From Melieria omissa (lineage: Eukaryota; Arthropoda; Insecta; Diptera; Ulidiidae), in contig OZ020270.1 in assembly GCA_963971225.1 (NCBI GenBank), positions 22,827,689 to 22,891,688 on the forward strand: a stretch of 64,000 bases of DNA. Direction: 5' to 3'. Below the pieces are notes generated by a model. That model ran no database searches and had not been told where the DNA came from. It worked only from the letters and a program-made list of their open reading frames with translations. Both the position numbers and the translations under genes were made by a program. Below are positions 23,243 through 34,859 of the stretch, in pieces. The first letter of the stretch is position 1, and each line of letters opens with the position of its first letter.

Positions 23243-23491
23243 TGGTCAAATGTGTTCGTTCCAGTGATCTGTGGATCCTGCAATGATCCAATCCTCTCCC
23301 TTCCAGTCCCCTATGTATTTATGTCCCACTTTCCCAATCCACCGGCTTCGGCCGTCTGTCTCGTCCAATGTCTTTTTCAGTTTGTCATTCGTGTTCTGCA
23401 TATGAAATAAACCGCACGCACTCAAACCGAAACCCTATCGCGCCTTTCATTATTGACGCTATTCCGCCGACGGCTCAGAGAAACTTCTTTA
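23243..23491 (+). repeat. 5' LTR of BEL/Pao element 1
   Basis: The repeat starts TGGTCAAATGTG and ends ACTTCTTTA immediately before the PBS. It differs from the 3' LTR by two substitutions (C/T near 23397 and A/C near 23482). Confidence 0.93.
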
Positions 23492-23505
23492 TGGTCCTTC
23501 GAGCC
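23492..23505 (+). promoter_or_regulatory. Primer binding site of BEL/Pao element 1
   Basis: TGGTCCTTCGAGCC follows the LTR with no gap. The same 14 bases occur in the second BEL/Pao element at 56852, which supports use of the same tRNA primer. Confidence 0.82.
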
Positions 23506-25174
23506 ACCGCGAACCCGCGAGAAAACATAAAAACTTTGACAAATTGGAAATTAAACACAAACTAAAAATAAAGTGACACAAAAGACAAAACAGTTAAAAT
23601 CTAAGTGTACAACATATCAAACGAGTGACAGAAATCAAATACATAGTGCAACAATTACAAAACAGTGAACAAATACGAAGTGAACAATATTCCAACAAAA
23701 CAGTGACAAATTACATAGTGCACAACATAAGACGTAGGAAACAAAAAATGAGGTAAAACCCAAAAACCCCAGCAAAAAAATAAAAGGCAAACGAGAAAAG
23801 AGAAAAGAAAAAGAGAAGTGAAAAGTGCAGTGAACCCCCCAAAAAAAAAAAAAAAAAAAGCCAACCCCGGCCCCCCTTTTTCTTTCAAAAAAAAAAAACA
23901 AAAGCCAACCCCGGCCCCCCAAAAAACAAAAAAATATATATATTAGAACAAAAGCCATCCCCGGCATCTCGCCATTATTAAAAAAAAAAAAAAAAAAAAT
24001 CAAGTACAGTGCAGTGCAATACAGTGCAGAAAACATAAACAACAACAACACACTCAACGCAGAAGGAAGCACTGGAAACAACCAAACGAAACACCCAACA
24101 ACAACAATACCCTAACGCAGACGAAGAGGGAAGCGACAGCGAACAAACAACAAGGGCAGACAACATCAGCGGCACGGCACAAAGTTGGACGGACATCAAT
24201 CAACAACATACAGAGGAAATCCGCATTCTCGGGCATTGGGCCCTAATAAGATAAGCCCAAACAATTTTCATAAAAATTAATAATCACATACACTAACATA
24301 CATACACACATATTTTAAAAATTAATAATAATACCCATATTCCCCTATAAAAATATACCCACTCAATTATTTTGCCGTTGAATATTGTATATATATACAA
24401 TAATCAACCGGAACAAAAAATCCCGCAAAGGTAGTTCCGCTACTGCCTATATGCACATTTCCCCTGCGCATAAAAATTAGCGCCAATTCCCATTTTCGCG
24501 CCTCTCCGTGTGCGCACACACTCGCCTTTTCCTTGTGCTTCGCACAAAAAATCAGCAGCAAACTGCCCAGCTGCTTTCCACATTTGCACATATTCGTGCA
24601 CTTTGTCTTTGCGCTTGTACATAAGACCAGCAGCCAAAGCCCAGCTGCTGTGTACATTCTGCGCACCCACGTCTGCACATAGTTCCGTGTTTCCCTTTGT
24701 GCTATATCCGCACGCACTTGGCAGCACGCCACTCAGCTGCTTGGCCCAAGTGCATATATACTTGTATATACATAAACAAGAAAGCACAAAGCGGGCACAG
24801 TGGGACAAGTTTCACATTTCACGGCACATTGAAAATTTTCTTCAACTTAGAAAATTTTCAATTGTGCATATATATACAAACATATACATATATATACACT
24901 CATATATCTACATACACATACACGTTATTACATACAGTGGGACAACAAGATCCGTCCCAAGTACATTGAAAATTTTCGACTTAGAAAATTTTCAATTGTA
25001 CATAATAAACGTTCACTGCGCATACCCTTCATTTACATACAGTGGGACAAACTCATCCCACCTGTGCACAAAATTTAAAAATTTGTTCCTTTCTTATATA
25101 AATATAGATTTTTTAGTAAATTTACTAACAAAATTAACAAATATTATAAATTCAAAAAAAAATATTTTGACATA
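23506..25174 (+). other. BEL/Pao leader, first part
   Basis: No credible coding region is present. A-rich sequence carries three similar C/G-rich words (AGCCAACCCCGGCCCCCC at about 23859 and 23903; AGCCATCCCCGGC at 23952). Two near-identical hairpins (TTGAAAATTTTC...GAAAATTTTCAA) lie at about 24830-24862 and 24965-24995. The hAT element starts after 25182. Confidence 0.7.
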
Positions 25175-25182
25175 CACATAAC

Positions 25183-27723
25183 CAGAGCCGGATTAACCAT
25201 GAGGCCAGTGAGGCCACTGGCCTCAGGCCCCCACCACTTGGGGGCCTCCACCATCCGTGTGAAAAATTGGAAAATAAATCACGAATAAACCCCAGTGTGG
25301 AATCGCGTACTTAATAGTCTAATAATGGAAATTTTCGATACTAATCGATTATTCCATGGAAATCGATACTACTTCAGAAGAAGGGATTTCAGTTCTATTT
25401 TGTTGGTAGCCCAGATTCTTGTGGATTATTGATGTGTATATATTGATGTGCAATGTTTATGTATATATCGTAAATCGTAATTAAATTAGCTCTGAGCATA
25501 TACGATTGTAAGAAAACTAACCGGCAACACCGACCAAAAATGAGACCCTGCAATTCTCTTTACTTTCTTTGCTTGTGGCTGCTTTCCTCAGAGCGAGAGA
25601 AAGCACCAACGAAGTAACGCGCGCGTGCATAAGATCCGCGCTCTGTTGTAAAATTCAAATAAATAAACGACAATTGTTAACGATTAAAAGTCTGATATGG
25701 CTGATCGAAAAGAAGATCGACATAAATCATCACGTAATTTTCGATCCGGTGCACAAAAAAGGAAAGAATCTTTTTCTACAATCAAGTTCTTGGCTGAACG
25801 TGGACTGGCTTTCCGAGGTGATGACGAAATTATTAACTCACCAAACAATGGAAATTACCTCGGGATTCTCGAATTAATTTCCAAGTATGCTTTCTTGCCA
25901 AGCATCTTACGAAACACGGAAACAAGGGAAGGGGACATATCAACTATTTGTCTTCTACAATCTGCGAAGAACTCATTGAGATTATGGCCAAAGAAGTTTT
26001 GACCGAAATTTGTACTCGAATGAAAAAAGCAAAGTACTACTCAGTTTCGGTTGACTCCACTCCTGATGAAGCACACATAGATCAGTTGACGGTGATTACA
26101 AGATACATGGAAGGAATCAGCCCAGTTGAACGTTTTCTGACTCTTATCCCCAATTGTGGACATGCTGGTCAAGAAATGACAACAGCTCTCGTGAAATGTT
26201 TCGAAGATCTCGAAATAGAAATCAAAAACTGCCGGAATCAATCTTACGACAATGCGCCCAATATATCTGGGATGTATAAGGGCATGCAAGCTTTGATACT
26301 GAAGTTGAATCCTTATGCTATTTTTGTTCCATGCTGCGCACATTCATTGAATTTGGTTGGGAAAACAGCTGCTACTACATGCTCGTCTGCTGTTCATTTT
26401 TTCGACTTCATTCAACAGCTTTTCGTTTTTTTCACCGCATCAACTTCCCGATATAAAATTTTGAATGAATTACTGCATACAGCAGAGAAAGTCTACTCCG
26501 TGAAGAATTTGAGTGCAACACGCTGGTCATGCAACTATGAAGTAGTCAGAGCCCTCAATTACGGTTATCATGAGATCCATGAAGCCTTAACTGCGATTGC
26601 CATAGACGAAAATCAAAAGGCTATTGTGAAGAATGAAGCTATCGGACTTATTCGAAAAATGGATCGCCTGGAAACTGCAGTCTATACGAAAATTTGGCAT
26701 GACATTCTTGAGAGATTTAATAAGACCAGCCAATACTTGCAAAGTTCCACGATGGTATTTAATACCGCTGTCAAAGCACTGAAGTCCTTGAAATCTTTTG
26801 TCGAATCGAAAAGGAATTCATTCGAGACGTATGAAAATGAAGCAAAGCAATTAGCGAAAACAGAAAACTATGATACGAATTCAAGAGTTCAAAAACCGAG
26901 CGTACGACTCCAGCCAATCGGGGAGAAAAAAACATCTCGTGTCTCGCTGTCACCAAGAGACAAATTCCGCGTTGAAGCTTTTCTTCCAGTTGTGGACTCG
27001 CTGACCACGTCGTTATCAAAAAGAATCACAGCATATGAAGTTGTTTACGAAAGATTCGGATTTTTTGATGATCTCCAAACGATTACAATTAAAGAGGTAA
27101 ACGCGAAAGCGGAAAATCTTGTTGATTGTTACCCAGAAGATGTAGAATCGACTCTTGGCAATGAACTGGTCCAACTCGCCGGACTAGCAAGGCTCTATGA
27201 ACGGAAAATCGAAGAATCAGGAGAAAAATTTCTTTATCGCATAATAATGGAAAACAATCTGCGATCAACTTTTGTAAATGCTGAAATAGTTCTTCGCATA
27301 TACCTGTCCATGATGGTGTCCAATTGCAGTGGAGAGAGATCATTTTCCAAAATGAAACTGATCAAAAATAGATTACGCACGACTATGGGACAGAAACGTC
27401 TTACCAGCGTCATGATTCTGAGCACTGAAATTGACATTGTTCGTGATTTATCTTTCGAAAACGTAATCGAAGTATTCGCTTCGATGAAATCTCGTAAAAC
27501 TTCTATAATCTAAATAAATAAACAATTCTGATGATCGTCATTAATGATATCACTAACAATAATGTTTTTTACATTGCCTTATTCTGAACGTGATTAAATT
27601 TATTCAATAAAGGTATAAAATGACTCTGCATACATTTTTGTGCATCCAACTTTTTACATTCATTGTTAAGGGCCCCCACCATCGACTGGCCTCAGGGCCC
27701 CCACCAACCTTAATCCGGCCCTG
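25183..27723 (+). mobile_element. hAT transposon nested in the BEL/Pao leader
   Basis: The ends CAGAGCCGGATTAA and (reverse complement of the right end) CAGGGCCGGATTAA match at 13 of 14 bases. The 8-bp duplication CACATAAC (25175-25182 and 27724-27731) is perfect. At 2541 bp, with a long transposase frame, it is close to a full autonomous element. GGCCTC/GGGCCCCC words recur near both ends. Confidence 0.93.
25697..27513 (+). pseudogene. hAT transposase, one frameshift
   Basis: The N-terminal frame (25697-26002) carries FSTIKFLAERGLAFRGDDEI and NSPNNGNYLGILELISKYAF. The rest (25948-27513, 521 residues) carries the catalytic-core start YYSVSVDSTPDEAHIDQLT, CCAHSLNLVGKTA, SATRWSCNYEVVRAL and the C-terminal hAT dimerisation block NCSGERSFSKMKLIKNRLRT. 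This fits the DUF4371/ZMYM-like branch of hAT transposases. Only one frameshift, near 25940, breaks it. No BED or TTF zinc finger is seen before 25697, so the N-terminus is missing or was never present in this copy. Confidence 0.88.
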
Positions 27724-27731
27724 CACATAAC

Positions 27732-28191
27732 CATACACATTTATTATCCTTATTTATATCCCTTTATACACATACATACCCATACATATTTATTTTGTTT
27801 TTACATAAATTTTTTAGTAAAATAAATACAAATACACATACACAAATAACATTGACGGTCACTTGTTGTTTTCATTGTACTAAATTATACACACATACAA
27901 ATTCTCATTTTCTCGGATTCCGCGGTTCAAATTTACAATTTTGTGATATTTTCTCGTATTATTCCCATACGGTTATTAAAGTTGGCCAACAAATTAAAGG
28001 CGATTTCCCATACAATCGAATAATCTTCACACATTCGTGTAATTTTTCGATTTTTTTAAATTTTAAGCCGTTCGTGCGGACGCGGCCAACTTTAACCCCC
28101 TCGTTCATTCCCATTCTCAGGTGGAAATTCAATTTCAATTTGTCGCACCTGAACCCCCTCTCACTAAAGCTTCGCTTTTTTATATTTTTCA
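27732..28191 (+). other. BEL/Pao leader, second part
   Basis: Non-coding and AT-rich, leading up to the gag-pol ATG at 28192. It is the continuation of 23506-25174 once the hAT element is removed. Confidence 0.7.
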
Positions 28192-31100
28192 ATGCCGGTA
28201 GAGCGTTCGCCCAAAAAGCAATCAGACGCGATGGAGTCAACCGCCTCCAAACAACCCCCTAAGGTGTCAACTGACTTGTTTTTGACAGACACTGTCACTC
28301 GTGAGCCGCCAAAAACGCGCTCCAAGTCCCCCATTCTCAAAGCAACCGATCCTAGCGTTGTCAAATTTATTTTCGAGTCCGATCAGCTCGTGCAATTATG
28401 CACAAGGTTTTCTGCGACCCCCATTGAGGAACAAACGAAGTCCCTCGTCCAAATTCGTCAAAAGAATTTGGAAGTCCAATGGACTAGGCTTATGCAAGCA
28501 TATGAGGCAGTCTCCATTGCGGAAGACAGTAGCCAGCCCGACCGTTTCAAGGAGTCGGCTCGGCAGAAGAACGAAGCCTGCATAGACCAATATGAGTTGT
28601 GCATGGCTCAAATGTCGGACATCATTGAGATGCTCCAGCCTCCACCCGTTCAGCACGCTGCGCATACGGAACAGGTTCGATCCTCAGAACCAACAAATAC
28701 TCCGAATATTTGTTTACAAGTTCCACCTTGCGATACCGAAACATTTTTCGGGGGCTATGAGCAGTGGCCGTCCTTCCGGGATATGTTTACGGCAGTATAC
28801 ATAAACCACCCCAAGCTCACTCCAGCCCAGAAATTGTATCACCTCCGATACAAGACGCAAGGCAAAGCCGGTGCAATTGTGAAGCAATTTGCCTTAAGCG
28901 ATGAAAACTTCGGACTCGCATGGGAAGCCCTGAAATCCCGTTACGAAAACAGGCGCATTTTAGTTGACAACCAAATACGATCCTTGTTAAATATCACTCC
29001 GGCTACTACCGAAAATAGCGAAGCGCTGCAGCGGATCCAAAGTACAATAAATAATTGTCTGTCAGTACTTAGGTCCCAGGCCGTGGACACTGACAATTGG
29101 GATCCGCTGCTTGTGTACATTTGTTGCACCAAATTACCCGAAGAGACATTAGCTCTCTGGGAACAATCCCTTACATCTCGTAAGGACCTGCCTCTTTGGT
29201 CGCAAATGGACGAGTTCCTGACCTGCAGGTACGAGGTGGTGGAACGGCTCAATAGCATTCGCCCCGCTAAGCCAAAACCACAACCCTCCAATTTTCATAC
29301 TCCCCAAAATCGGCCTCAAAATAAATCTCAGCACTTCCACACTGAAGTGAAAAAAGACTTCGCGTGCAAACTTTGCAACGCCAACCACCCTATACGGACA
29401 TGTCAGAGTTTCAAGAAGCTCACCCCCCAGAGCCGATTGAAATACGTCAAAGAGCACAACTTATGCGAAAACTGTCTTGCCACAACGCATACCATAAAGG
29501 ATTGCACAAGCAGTTTTACGTGTGTTTACTGCCAAAGGAAGCATCATTCCCTGCTTCACTTTCCCAACAACAAATCTCAAGCCCCGCAGCCTCTCAATAG
29601 GTCTCAGACGACCACTTCTCAGGTCGCAACAGCTCATCCACAACCGAACAATAACTCCACAACTCATGCCCCCACTTCAGATGCGCAACCCGGCCCATCT
29701 TCAAGGCTAAGTACGCCTCAAGTACAAGCCCTTCATTCCAATAATGGCACCCAATCCCTTCTGCCTACGGCACTGGTGTATATTGCCCACTTAGGAGAAT
29801 TGTTCAAGGTTAGAGCGTTAATCGACCAAGGCTCGCAACGCACCTTCATTTCCTCGAAGGTGCAAAAACGCCTAAAACTGCCAATTGAAAGATCGCACTT
29901 CGAAATTTCAGGCATGGGCGGTAAAATTGTGCAAAATTCCAATCACATTTGCTTTTTGACGTTGGCAGTTCCAAACTCCAGCACGACCCTCAACGTGCAA
30001 GCAATAGTACTTCCCCAATTGACGAAATTGCTACCCCCATTCACAATTAGCCATCCCAATTGGCAAGAATTTGCCACCCTAAATCTCGCGGACCCAAATC
30101 CATTCGAGTCAGCGCAGATAGACTTAGTTATTGGCAGTGATCTGATTCCCCAGATCTTACTCGAAGGTATCCGACGAAATGTGTGTGGCAGTTTACTAGC
30201 CCAAAAAACCATTTTCGGTTGGATACTCAGCGGGCCAGTACCCCATACGGTGTCATCTTATTCGACATGCGTAGCAGAAGTCTCCAATGAGGAACTAAGT
30301 TCACAACTCAGGCAATTCTGGGAGCAGGAAGAAGTCAAACTCCCGACACCTGTCTCCTCGGATGACACTTATTGCGAAGAGTTGTACCAGAAGACCACAA
30401 CCCGTGGATCGGACGGTAGATATACTGTTAAACTCCCATTTAAGGCAGAATTTCCATACACCATAGCGTTAGGCAATTCCCGCCCAAACGCCCTCCAGCA
30501 ATATGTTAGCATGGAGCGAAATCTCTCCCGAAAGGGAAACCTCAAGACCATCTACGATGACGTCTTAGAGGAATATCTCACCCTTGACCATATGGAACTC
30601 ACAAATCCCCGTGAGATAATCCAAAATGGCAAGTACTTTTCGTACTATCTGCCTCATCACGCAGTCATCCGCCCCGAAAAGAAGACTACCAAAGTCCGAG
30701 TAGTCTTCAATGCCTCAAGGTCCTCAAGTTCTGGTCAGTCACTTAATGACGTTCTGCATACTGGCCCCACTCTTCAAAATGACCTCACATCGCTCATTCT
30801 CCGATGGCGCCTTTACCGCTTTGTCTTCAATGGCGATGTCCAGAAGATGTATAGGCAAATTCGGGTCCACAATGATCACCAGGAATTCCAGCGAATACTC
30901 TTTCGCAAATCCCCGGAATCTCCTATTCAAGACTATAAATTGAAAACGGTGACATTTGGGGTTAATTGTGCGCCATATTTGGCCATCAGAACGCTCCATC
31001 AATTGGCCCACGACTCTCAGCCATCCAGCCCGTTAGCGGCAAAAATACTTCTAGAGGAAACGTATGTCGACGACATTCTTTCCGGAGGTCATGATCTTCC

Positions 31101-33558
31101 AACCACTAAGGAAGCCCTATCTCAAGTGATAGCCACCCTCAACTCCGGGGGATTCCCTCTTAAAAAGATAACGGCTAATCACGCAAAACTCTTAGAGGAA
31201 ATTCCCGAAGACGACCTTTTCGATTCGGAATTCCTCAAGTTCGATTCAACGAGTTCCACTAAGACTCTTGGCATCCGTTGGAATGCCCTATCGGACTCAT
31301 TTTCATACTCCATCTCTCCCACTTCTCCTGCAACGTCATTCACGAAAAGGCAAATTCTTTCTTCCGTTGCCAAACTTTTCGATCCCGCAGGATGGCTTTC
31401 GCCTATAATGATTCTTGCCAAAAAGCTTCTGCAAGAGCTTTGGCTTGAAGGTACTGAGTGGGACGAGTGCATAAAGCCAGGATCACTTATTAAATGGCAG
31501 CAATTCATTGAGAATTTGCCTGCCATAGAACTTATCGAAATTCCCCGGTGGGTTAACTATGCCCCCAATCGAAATGTTCAGATCCATGGATTTTGCGATG
31601 CCTCCGAAAAGGCATACTGTGCAGCTCTATACATACGTATTAGCACGAATGGTGACCACCTCGCGTCACATCTCCTTGTTGCGAAAACAAGAGTTGCACC
31701 TCTCCAAACAATAAGCCTACCTCGCTTAGAGCTTTGCGGAGCAGTTTTACTCTCCCAGATCATCAAATCCCTCCGCTCTCACTTCGGGTTCGACAAATCG
31801 GAAATCCATTTATGGACCGATTCGGAAATTGTCCTTGCTTGGTTGGAAAAACCACCTTGCACATGGAAGACTTATGTTGCCAACCGCACGACCGAAATAC
31901 GTCAAAATGTGCACAACGCTCCCTGGCGACATGTCCCAAGCGCTGAAAATCCCGCGGACTTAGGAACGCGCGGATGCAAGCCGCAAGATCTCAAAGATCA
32001 CTCTCTGTGGTGGAATGGCCCCAAATGGTTGCAGCAAGCTTCCGATGCTTGGCCCAAAGGTCACTCTCGCAAAGTTCCAGTCCCGGAACAACGAGCAGTT
32101 GATTGCCACCACCTTCTCGAAGAGCAGACCGACATCCTCGATCGGTTCTCCAGCTTCTCTCGAGCCCTGCGCGTAATCGCGTACATGTTCCGCTTCATTC
32201 ATAACGGCATCTCCTCCCGTCGCCAGCAACATCCCATACACGGAACACAGTTATCCCAAGCAGAGTTGGCATTTGTTAAGAATCGCCTTATAACTCTCGC
32301 GCAAAGTTTCTATTATCCCCAGGAACGACAAGCGCTCTCTCATTCGCTTCCCATATCCAAGAAAAGTTCTCTCTTGGTACTCAATCCCTTCTTAGACAAA
32401 CAGAAGGTGATGCGAGTCAATGGCAGACTCGCCAATGCGGCATTGTCGTATAATGAACGACACCCCATCATTCTCCCTCCAGAGTCCCGCTACTGCAGTT
32501 TGCTTCTTCGCTTCCTTCATAAGCTATTACTGCATGCGGACCAACGACTCATGCTCCGTATGGTTCGGCAGGAATATTACATTCCGCGCCTAAAGCCGCA
32601 AATCAAAAAGTGCATTTTTCAATGCAAAACGTGTGGCATCCATAAACAAAGGCTGCGAACACAGATTATGGCAGCACTCCCTCCCGAACGATGCACACTT
32701 ACCATCCGATTCGCCACAACTGGAATCGACTTTGCTGGTCCATTCCAGATTAAAGCTTCCATGCTCCGTAGCTCAACCTACCTCAAAGGTTATGTTGCAG
32801 TGTTCGTGTGCTTCTCCACGAAAGCCGTTCACTTGGAACTTTGTTCGGATCTTACGACCGAAGCGTTCCGCGCAGCATTCGCCCGATTTACTGGTCGACG
32901 AGGGCTACCTCTCAAACTCATGACCGACAACGGCAAAACGTTCGTCGGTGCTCAACGTGCCATGGCCAGAGACTTTGCCAAATTCTCGAGAGAAATCGCC
33001 CAAGATATTCTCGACCGATACGGTCCTCAGGGCGTCGAGTGGCAATTCATCCCCCCACATGCTCCTCACATGGGAGGACTATGGGAGTCGGCGGTCAAAA
33101 GCTTCAAGACCCACCTTAAAAAGGTAGCCGGCTCTCATAGGTTCACATACGAAGAGTTTACGACTCTTCTGACTAGAATTGAAGGGACGCTTAATTCACG
33201 TCCACTCTCTCCTCAATCGCAGGACCCTAGCGATCTAGTGTCTCTGACCCCTGGTCACTTTCTTAATCGATGGGAAAAACTCAAAGTCCTCCATCATCAA
33301 TTCGCCCGACGATGGAAGGACGAATATCTAAAGGATCTCCACAAGCGATATAAGTGGAAGCATCCGCAGAGGGAAGTGGAAGAAAATGAAATGGTCGTCA
33401 TTAAAGACGACCTGCTTCCCCCCAATGAATGGCGGCTCGGCCGCATTCATAAAATTCATCGCGGTCCCGACAATCACGTACGTGTCGTGGATATCCGCAC
33501 CGACTCGGGCATCTTAACAAGGCCAGTCGTCAAGCTATGCCCATTAATAGCGTCTTAA
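28192..33558 (+). CDS. BEL/Pao Gag-Pol polyprotein, intact frame
   Basis: The frame is 1788 residues without a stop. In order: Gag (DUF1759-like; [19 protein letters not shown] near residue 180); three zinc knuckles ([13 protein letters not shown] at about 391, [27 protein letters not shown]); retropepsin-like DUF1758 with [11 protein letters not shown] near 542; reverse transcriptase (KVRVVFNAS near 835, active site YVDDILSG near 958); RNase H ([10 protein letters not shown] near 1131, [11 protein letters not shown] near 1207); integrase zinc domain (CKTCGIHK near 1478) and DDE core ([27 protein letters not shown]). The C-terminal DUF5641-like region lacks about 19 residues after TPGHFL compared with the second BEL element in this window. 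The deletion is in frame. Confidence 0.95.
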   Translation: MPVERSPKKQSDAMESTASKQPPKVSTDLFLTDTVTREPPKTRSKSPILKATDPSVVKFIFESDQLVQLCTRFSATPIEEQTKSLVQIRQKNLEVQWTRLMQAYEAVSIAEDSSQPDRFKESARQKNEACIDQYELCMAQMSDIIEMLQPPPVQHAAHTEQVRSSEPTNTPNICLQVPPCDTETFFGGYEQWPSFRDMFTAVYINHPKLTPAQKLYHLRYKTQGKAGAIVKQFALSDENFGLAWEALKSRYENRRILVDNQIRSLLNITPATTENSEALQRIQSTINNCLSVLRSQAVDTDNWDPLLVYICCTKLPEETLALWEQSLTSRKDLPLWSQMDEFLTCRYEVVERLNSIRPAKPKPQPSNFHTPQNRPQNKSQHFHTEVKKDFACKLCNANHPIRTCQSFKKLTPQSRLKYVKEHNLCENCLATTHTIKDCTSSFTCVYCQRKHHSLLHFPNNKSQAPQPLNRSQTTTSQVATAHPQPNNNSTTHAPTSDAQPGPSSRLSTPQVQALHSNNGTQSLLPTALVYIAHLGELFKVRALIDQGSQRTFISSKVQKRLKLPIERSHFEISGMGGKIVQNSNHICFLTLAVPNSSTTLNVQAIVLPQLTKLLPPFTISHPNWQEFATLNLADPNPFESAQIDLVIGSDLIPQILLEGIRRNVCGSLLAQKTIFGWILSGPVPHTVSSYSTCVAEVSNEELSSQLRQFWEQEEVKLPTPVSSDDTYCEELYQKTTTRGSDGRYTVKLPFKAEFPYTIALGNSRPNALQQYVSMERNLSRKGNLKTIYDDVLEEYLTLDHMELTNPREIIQNGKYFSYYLPHHAVIRPEKKTTKVRVVFNASRSSSSGQSLNDVLHTGPTLQNDLTSLILRWRLYRFVFNGDVQKMYRQIRVHNDHQEFQRILFRKSPESPIQDYKLKTVTFGVNCAPYLAIRTLHQLAHDSQPSSPLAAKILLEETYVDDILSGGHDLPTTKEALSQVIATLNSGGFPLKKITANHAKLLEEIPEDDLFDSEFLKFDSTSSTKTLGIRWNALSDSFSYSISPTSPATSFTKRQILSSVAKLFDPAGWLSPIMILAKKLLQELWLEGTEWDECIKPGSLIKWQQFIENLPAIELIEIPRWVNYAPNRNVQIHGFCDASEKAYCAALYIRISTNGDHLASHLLVAKTRVAPLQTISLPRLELCGAVLLSQIIKSLRSHFGFDKSEIHLWTDSEIVLAWLEKPPCTWKTYVANRTTEIRQNVHNAPWRHVPSAENPADLGTRGCKPQDLKDHSLWWNGPKWLQQASDAWPKGHSRKVPVPEQRAVDCHHLLEEQTDILDRFSSFSRALRVIAYMFRFIHNGISSRRQQHPIHGTQLSQAELAFVKNRLITLAQSFYYPQERQALSHSLPISKKSSLLVLNPFLDKQKVMRVNGRLANAALSYNERHPIILPPESRYCSLLLRFLHKLLLHADQRLMLRMVRQEYYIPRLKPQIKKCIFQCKTCGIHKQRLRTQIMAALPPERCTLTIRFATTGIDFAGPFQIKASMLRSSTYLKGYVAVFVCFSTKAVHLELCSDLTTEAFRAAFARFTGRRGLPLKLMTDNGKTFVGAQRAMARDFAKFSREIAQDILDRYGPQGVEWQFIPPHAPHMGGLWESAVKSFKTHLKKVAGSHRFTYEEFTTLLTRIEGTLNSRPLSPQSQDPSDLVSLTPGHFLNRWEKLKVLHHQFARRWKDEYLKDLHKRYKWKHPQREVEENEMVVIKDDLLPPNEWRLGRIHKIHRGPDNHVRVVDIRTDSGILTRPVVKLCPLIAS

Positions 33559-33660
33559 AGCTCACTCAACTCATGGCCCTGCTTTCCCCATACTCATTCT
33601 CATACCCTATCCACCCACTATCATTATATCGTAGTGATACACTTTTTTTGTGTTTTGCAG
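33559..33660 (+). promoter_or_regulatory. Putative splice acceptor before the accessory frame
   Basis: After the pol stop, a pyrimidine-rich tract ends in CTTTTTTTGTGTTTTGCAG (33641-33660), 19 bases before the ATG at 33680. Together with the change of frame, this suggests the downstream protein is made from a spliced subgenomic mRNA. The donor is not located. Confidence 0.5.
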
Positions 33661-33679
33661 GGCAACACGGAAACCGCGG

Positions 33680-34213
33680 ATGGCTCAGCAATGCCGACTG
33701 TGCCACCACCTCCACGGCATACGATTTTGCCGGGCTTTTCTGGCGATGGCACCAGAACAGCGTCAGCAGGTAGCCCGCGCCCAGGGCTATTGTACGAACT
33801 GCCTGGCGCGGTCCCACCCCACTAATCGGTGCAACTCCACCGCGCGTTGCAGCAAGTGCGGCCGCGCCCATCACACCATGCTGCATTTCGGCGGAAGGCC
33901 AGCCCCAGCAACGGTGCCCAAGGCCGCCGTCAAGGGCGACAAGAAGCCGCAGCAGCCCCGGCAGCAGGCCACTCCAAATCAGCGCCCTGTGAAGCGCTCC
34001 GCCATCGCCAACCGGCTGGCACGCCACCGCCGCCAGCCCCAACGTCCAGGCACCCGCCCCTCAGCCGAGGCAGCAGCTGAGCGCCAGCTCATCACCTTCA
34101 GCGACGAGGAGACCGCCGACGAGGAGACCCCGCAGCCGCGCGTCAAAGCCCGCGCCCTCATCGAGCAAGCTCTGGAGGCATTGGGCCGGCTCAGCGAGCA
34201 GCTCCGGCATTAA
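33680..34213 (+). CDS. Accessory zinc-knuckle protein of BEL/Pao element 1
   Basis: The 177-residue frame lies between the pol stop and the 3' LTR, in a different frame from gag-pol. Residues 1-64 repeat the three-knuckle layout of the element's own Gag: CRLCHHLHGIRFC (C-x2-C-x3-H-x4-C), CTNCLARSHPTNRC (CCHC) and CSKCGRAHHTMLH (C-x2-C-x3-H-x3-H). The rest is a basic, proline/glutamine-rich linker, an acidic patch (SDEETADEE) and a leucine-rich C-terminal helix (LIEQALEALGRLSEQL). Base composition is much more GC-rich than the surrounding element, with mostly G or C at third positions. The ATG at 33680 is chosen because it follows the likely acceptor. It probably binds nucleic acid; its role is unknown. 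Confidence 0.72.
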   Translation: MAQQCRLCHHLHGIRFCRAFLAMAPEQRQQVARAQGYCTNCLARSHPTNRCNSTARCSKCGRAHHTMLHFGGRPAPATVPKAAVKGDKKPQQPRQQATPNQRPVKRSAIANRLARHRRQPQRPGTRPSAEAAAERQLITFSDEETADEETPQPRVKARALIEQALEALGRLSEQLRH

Positions 34214-34240
34214 TGTTGCCAGAGGCAACGCGGGCCGCCA

Positions 34241-34489
34241 TGGTCAAATGTGTTCGTTCCAGTGATCTGTGGATCCTGCAATGATCCAATCCTCTCCCTT
34301 CCAGTCCCCTATGTATTTATGTCCCACTTTCCCAATCCACCGGCTTCGGCCGTCTGTCTCGTCCAATGTCTTTTTCAGTTTGTCATTCGTGTTTTGCATA
34401 TGAAATAAACCGCACGCACTCAAACCGAAACCCTATCGCGCCTTTCATTATTGACGCTATTCCGCCGACGGCTCAGAGACACTTCTTTA
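34241..34489 (+). repeat. 3' LTR of BEL/Pao element 1
   Basis: This is a direct repeat of 23243-23491, followed by the second GTAAT target copy. The stretch 34214-34240 should include the polypurine tract but is not strikingly purine-rich. Confidence 0.93.
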
Positions 34490-34494
34490 GTAAT

Positions 34495-34546
34495 GAAGAT
34501 AGATCATTTATCAGATCAGAAAATAATTATGTTTCAGAAACAATAG
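34495..34546 (+). pseudogene. Exon, right part, after the BEL/Pao insertion
   Basis: The sequence continues the exon cut at 23242 and ends at a donor ACAATAG|GTACGT. Read in phase with the following exon it gives EDRSFIRSENNYVSETI. This phase differs by one from the left half (QHITIEVLKV...), so a frameshift accompanies or predates the insertion. Confidence 0.55.
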
Positions 34547-34611
34547 GTACGTATAAAAAAAATATTTCTGAATTAAAAGCACTATAACCAACATATTTTT
34601 TTTATTTCTAG

Positions 34612-34799
34612 TTCCTGAAGATTATGCGGAAAGTATTGTAAGGCGTATTAAGTACGATAATTTATCCGCAGAAGAGTTTGACAGTTGCTGGCAGGCTTGT
34701 GCAAGTTATCGTATTCGCCAGATAAAATATAAATATCAGAATATTCCTGAGGTGTTTAACGAATGGCTTGAATATAAAAAGGCTCATGGATATCGACTA
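34612..34799 (+). CDS. Exon of an unidentified multi-exon gene
   Basis: An acceptor (TTTATTTCTAG) precedes an open exon reading PEDYAESIVRRIKYDNLSAE, FDSCWQACASYRIRQIKYKY and EVFNEWLEYKKAHGYRL. It ends at CTA|GTAAGA (34799/34800). The next exon starts after a 60-bp intron, and phases agree. The product is not named. The whole arrangement (C2H2 fingers, SAM-like, charged helical, C-terminal segment) resembles a poorly described family of insect proteins that I recall only in outline. Confidence 0.6.
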
Positions 34800-34859
34800 G
34801 TAAGAATGCACTAAACTCTACTCAAATATGCTTTCATTCCATACAACACATCTTTTCAG

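Larger units (their letters stand above)
23243..34489 (+). mobile_element. BEL/Pao LTR retrotransposon, 11.2 kb, young
   Basis: Two 249-bp LTRs (23243-23491 and 34241-34489) differ at only two positions by eye. They are flanked by a clean 5-bp duplication GTAAT (23238-23242 and 34490-34494). The element contains a PBS, a leader of about 2.2 kb split by a hAT element, one open 1788-codon gag-pol and a downstream accessory frame. Gag-Pol domain order (Gag, knuckles, protease, RT, RNase H, integrase) and family-specific blocks identify BEL/Pao. It interrupts an exon of an older gene. Confidence 0.95.

Noticed and set aside
24367..25181. Open frames of 120-220 codons in the BEL/Pao 1 leader on both strands
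   Set aside because: No domain is recognised, composition is low-complexity, and frames on opposite strands overlap.
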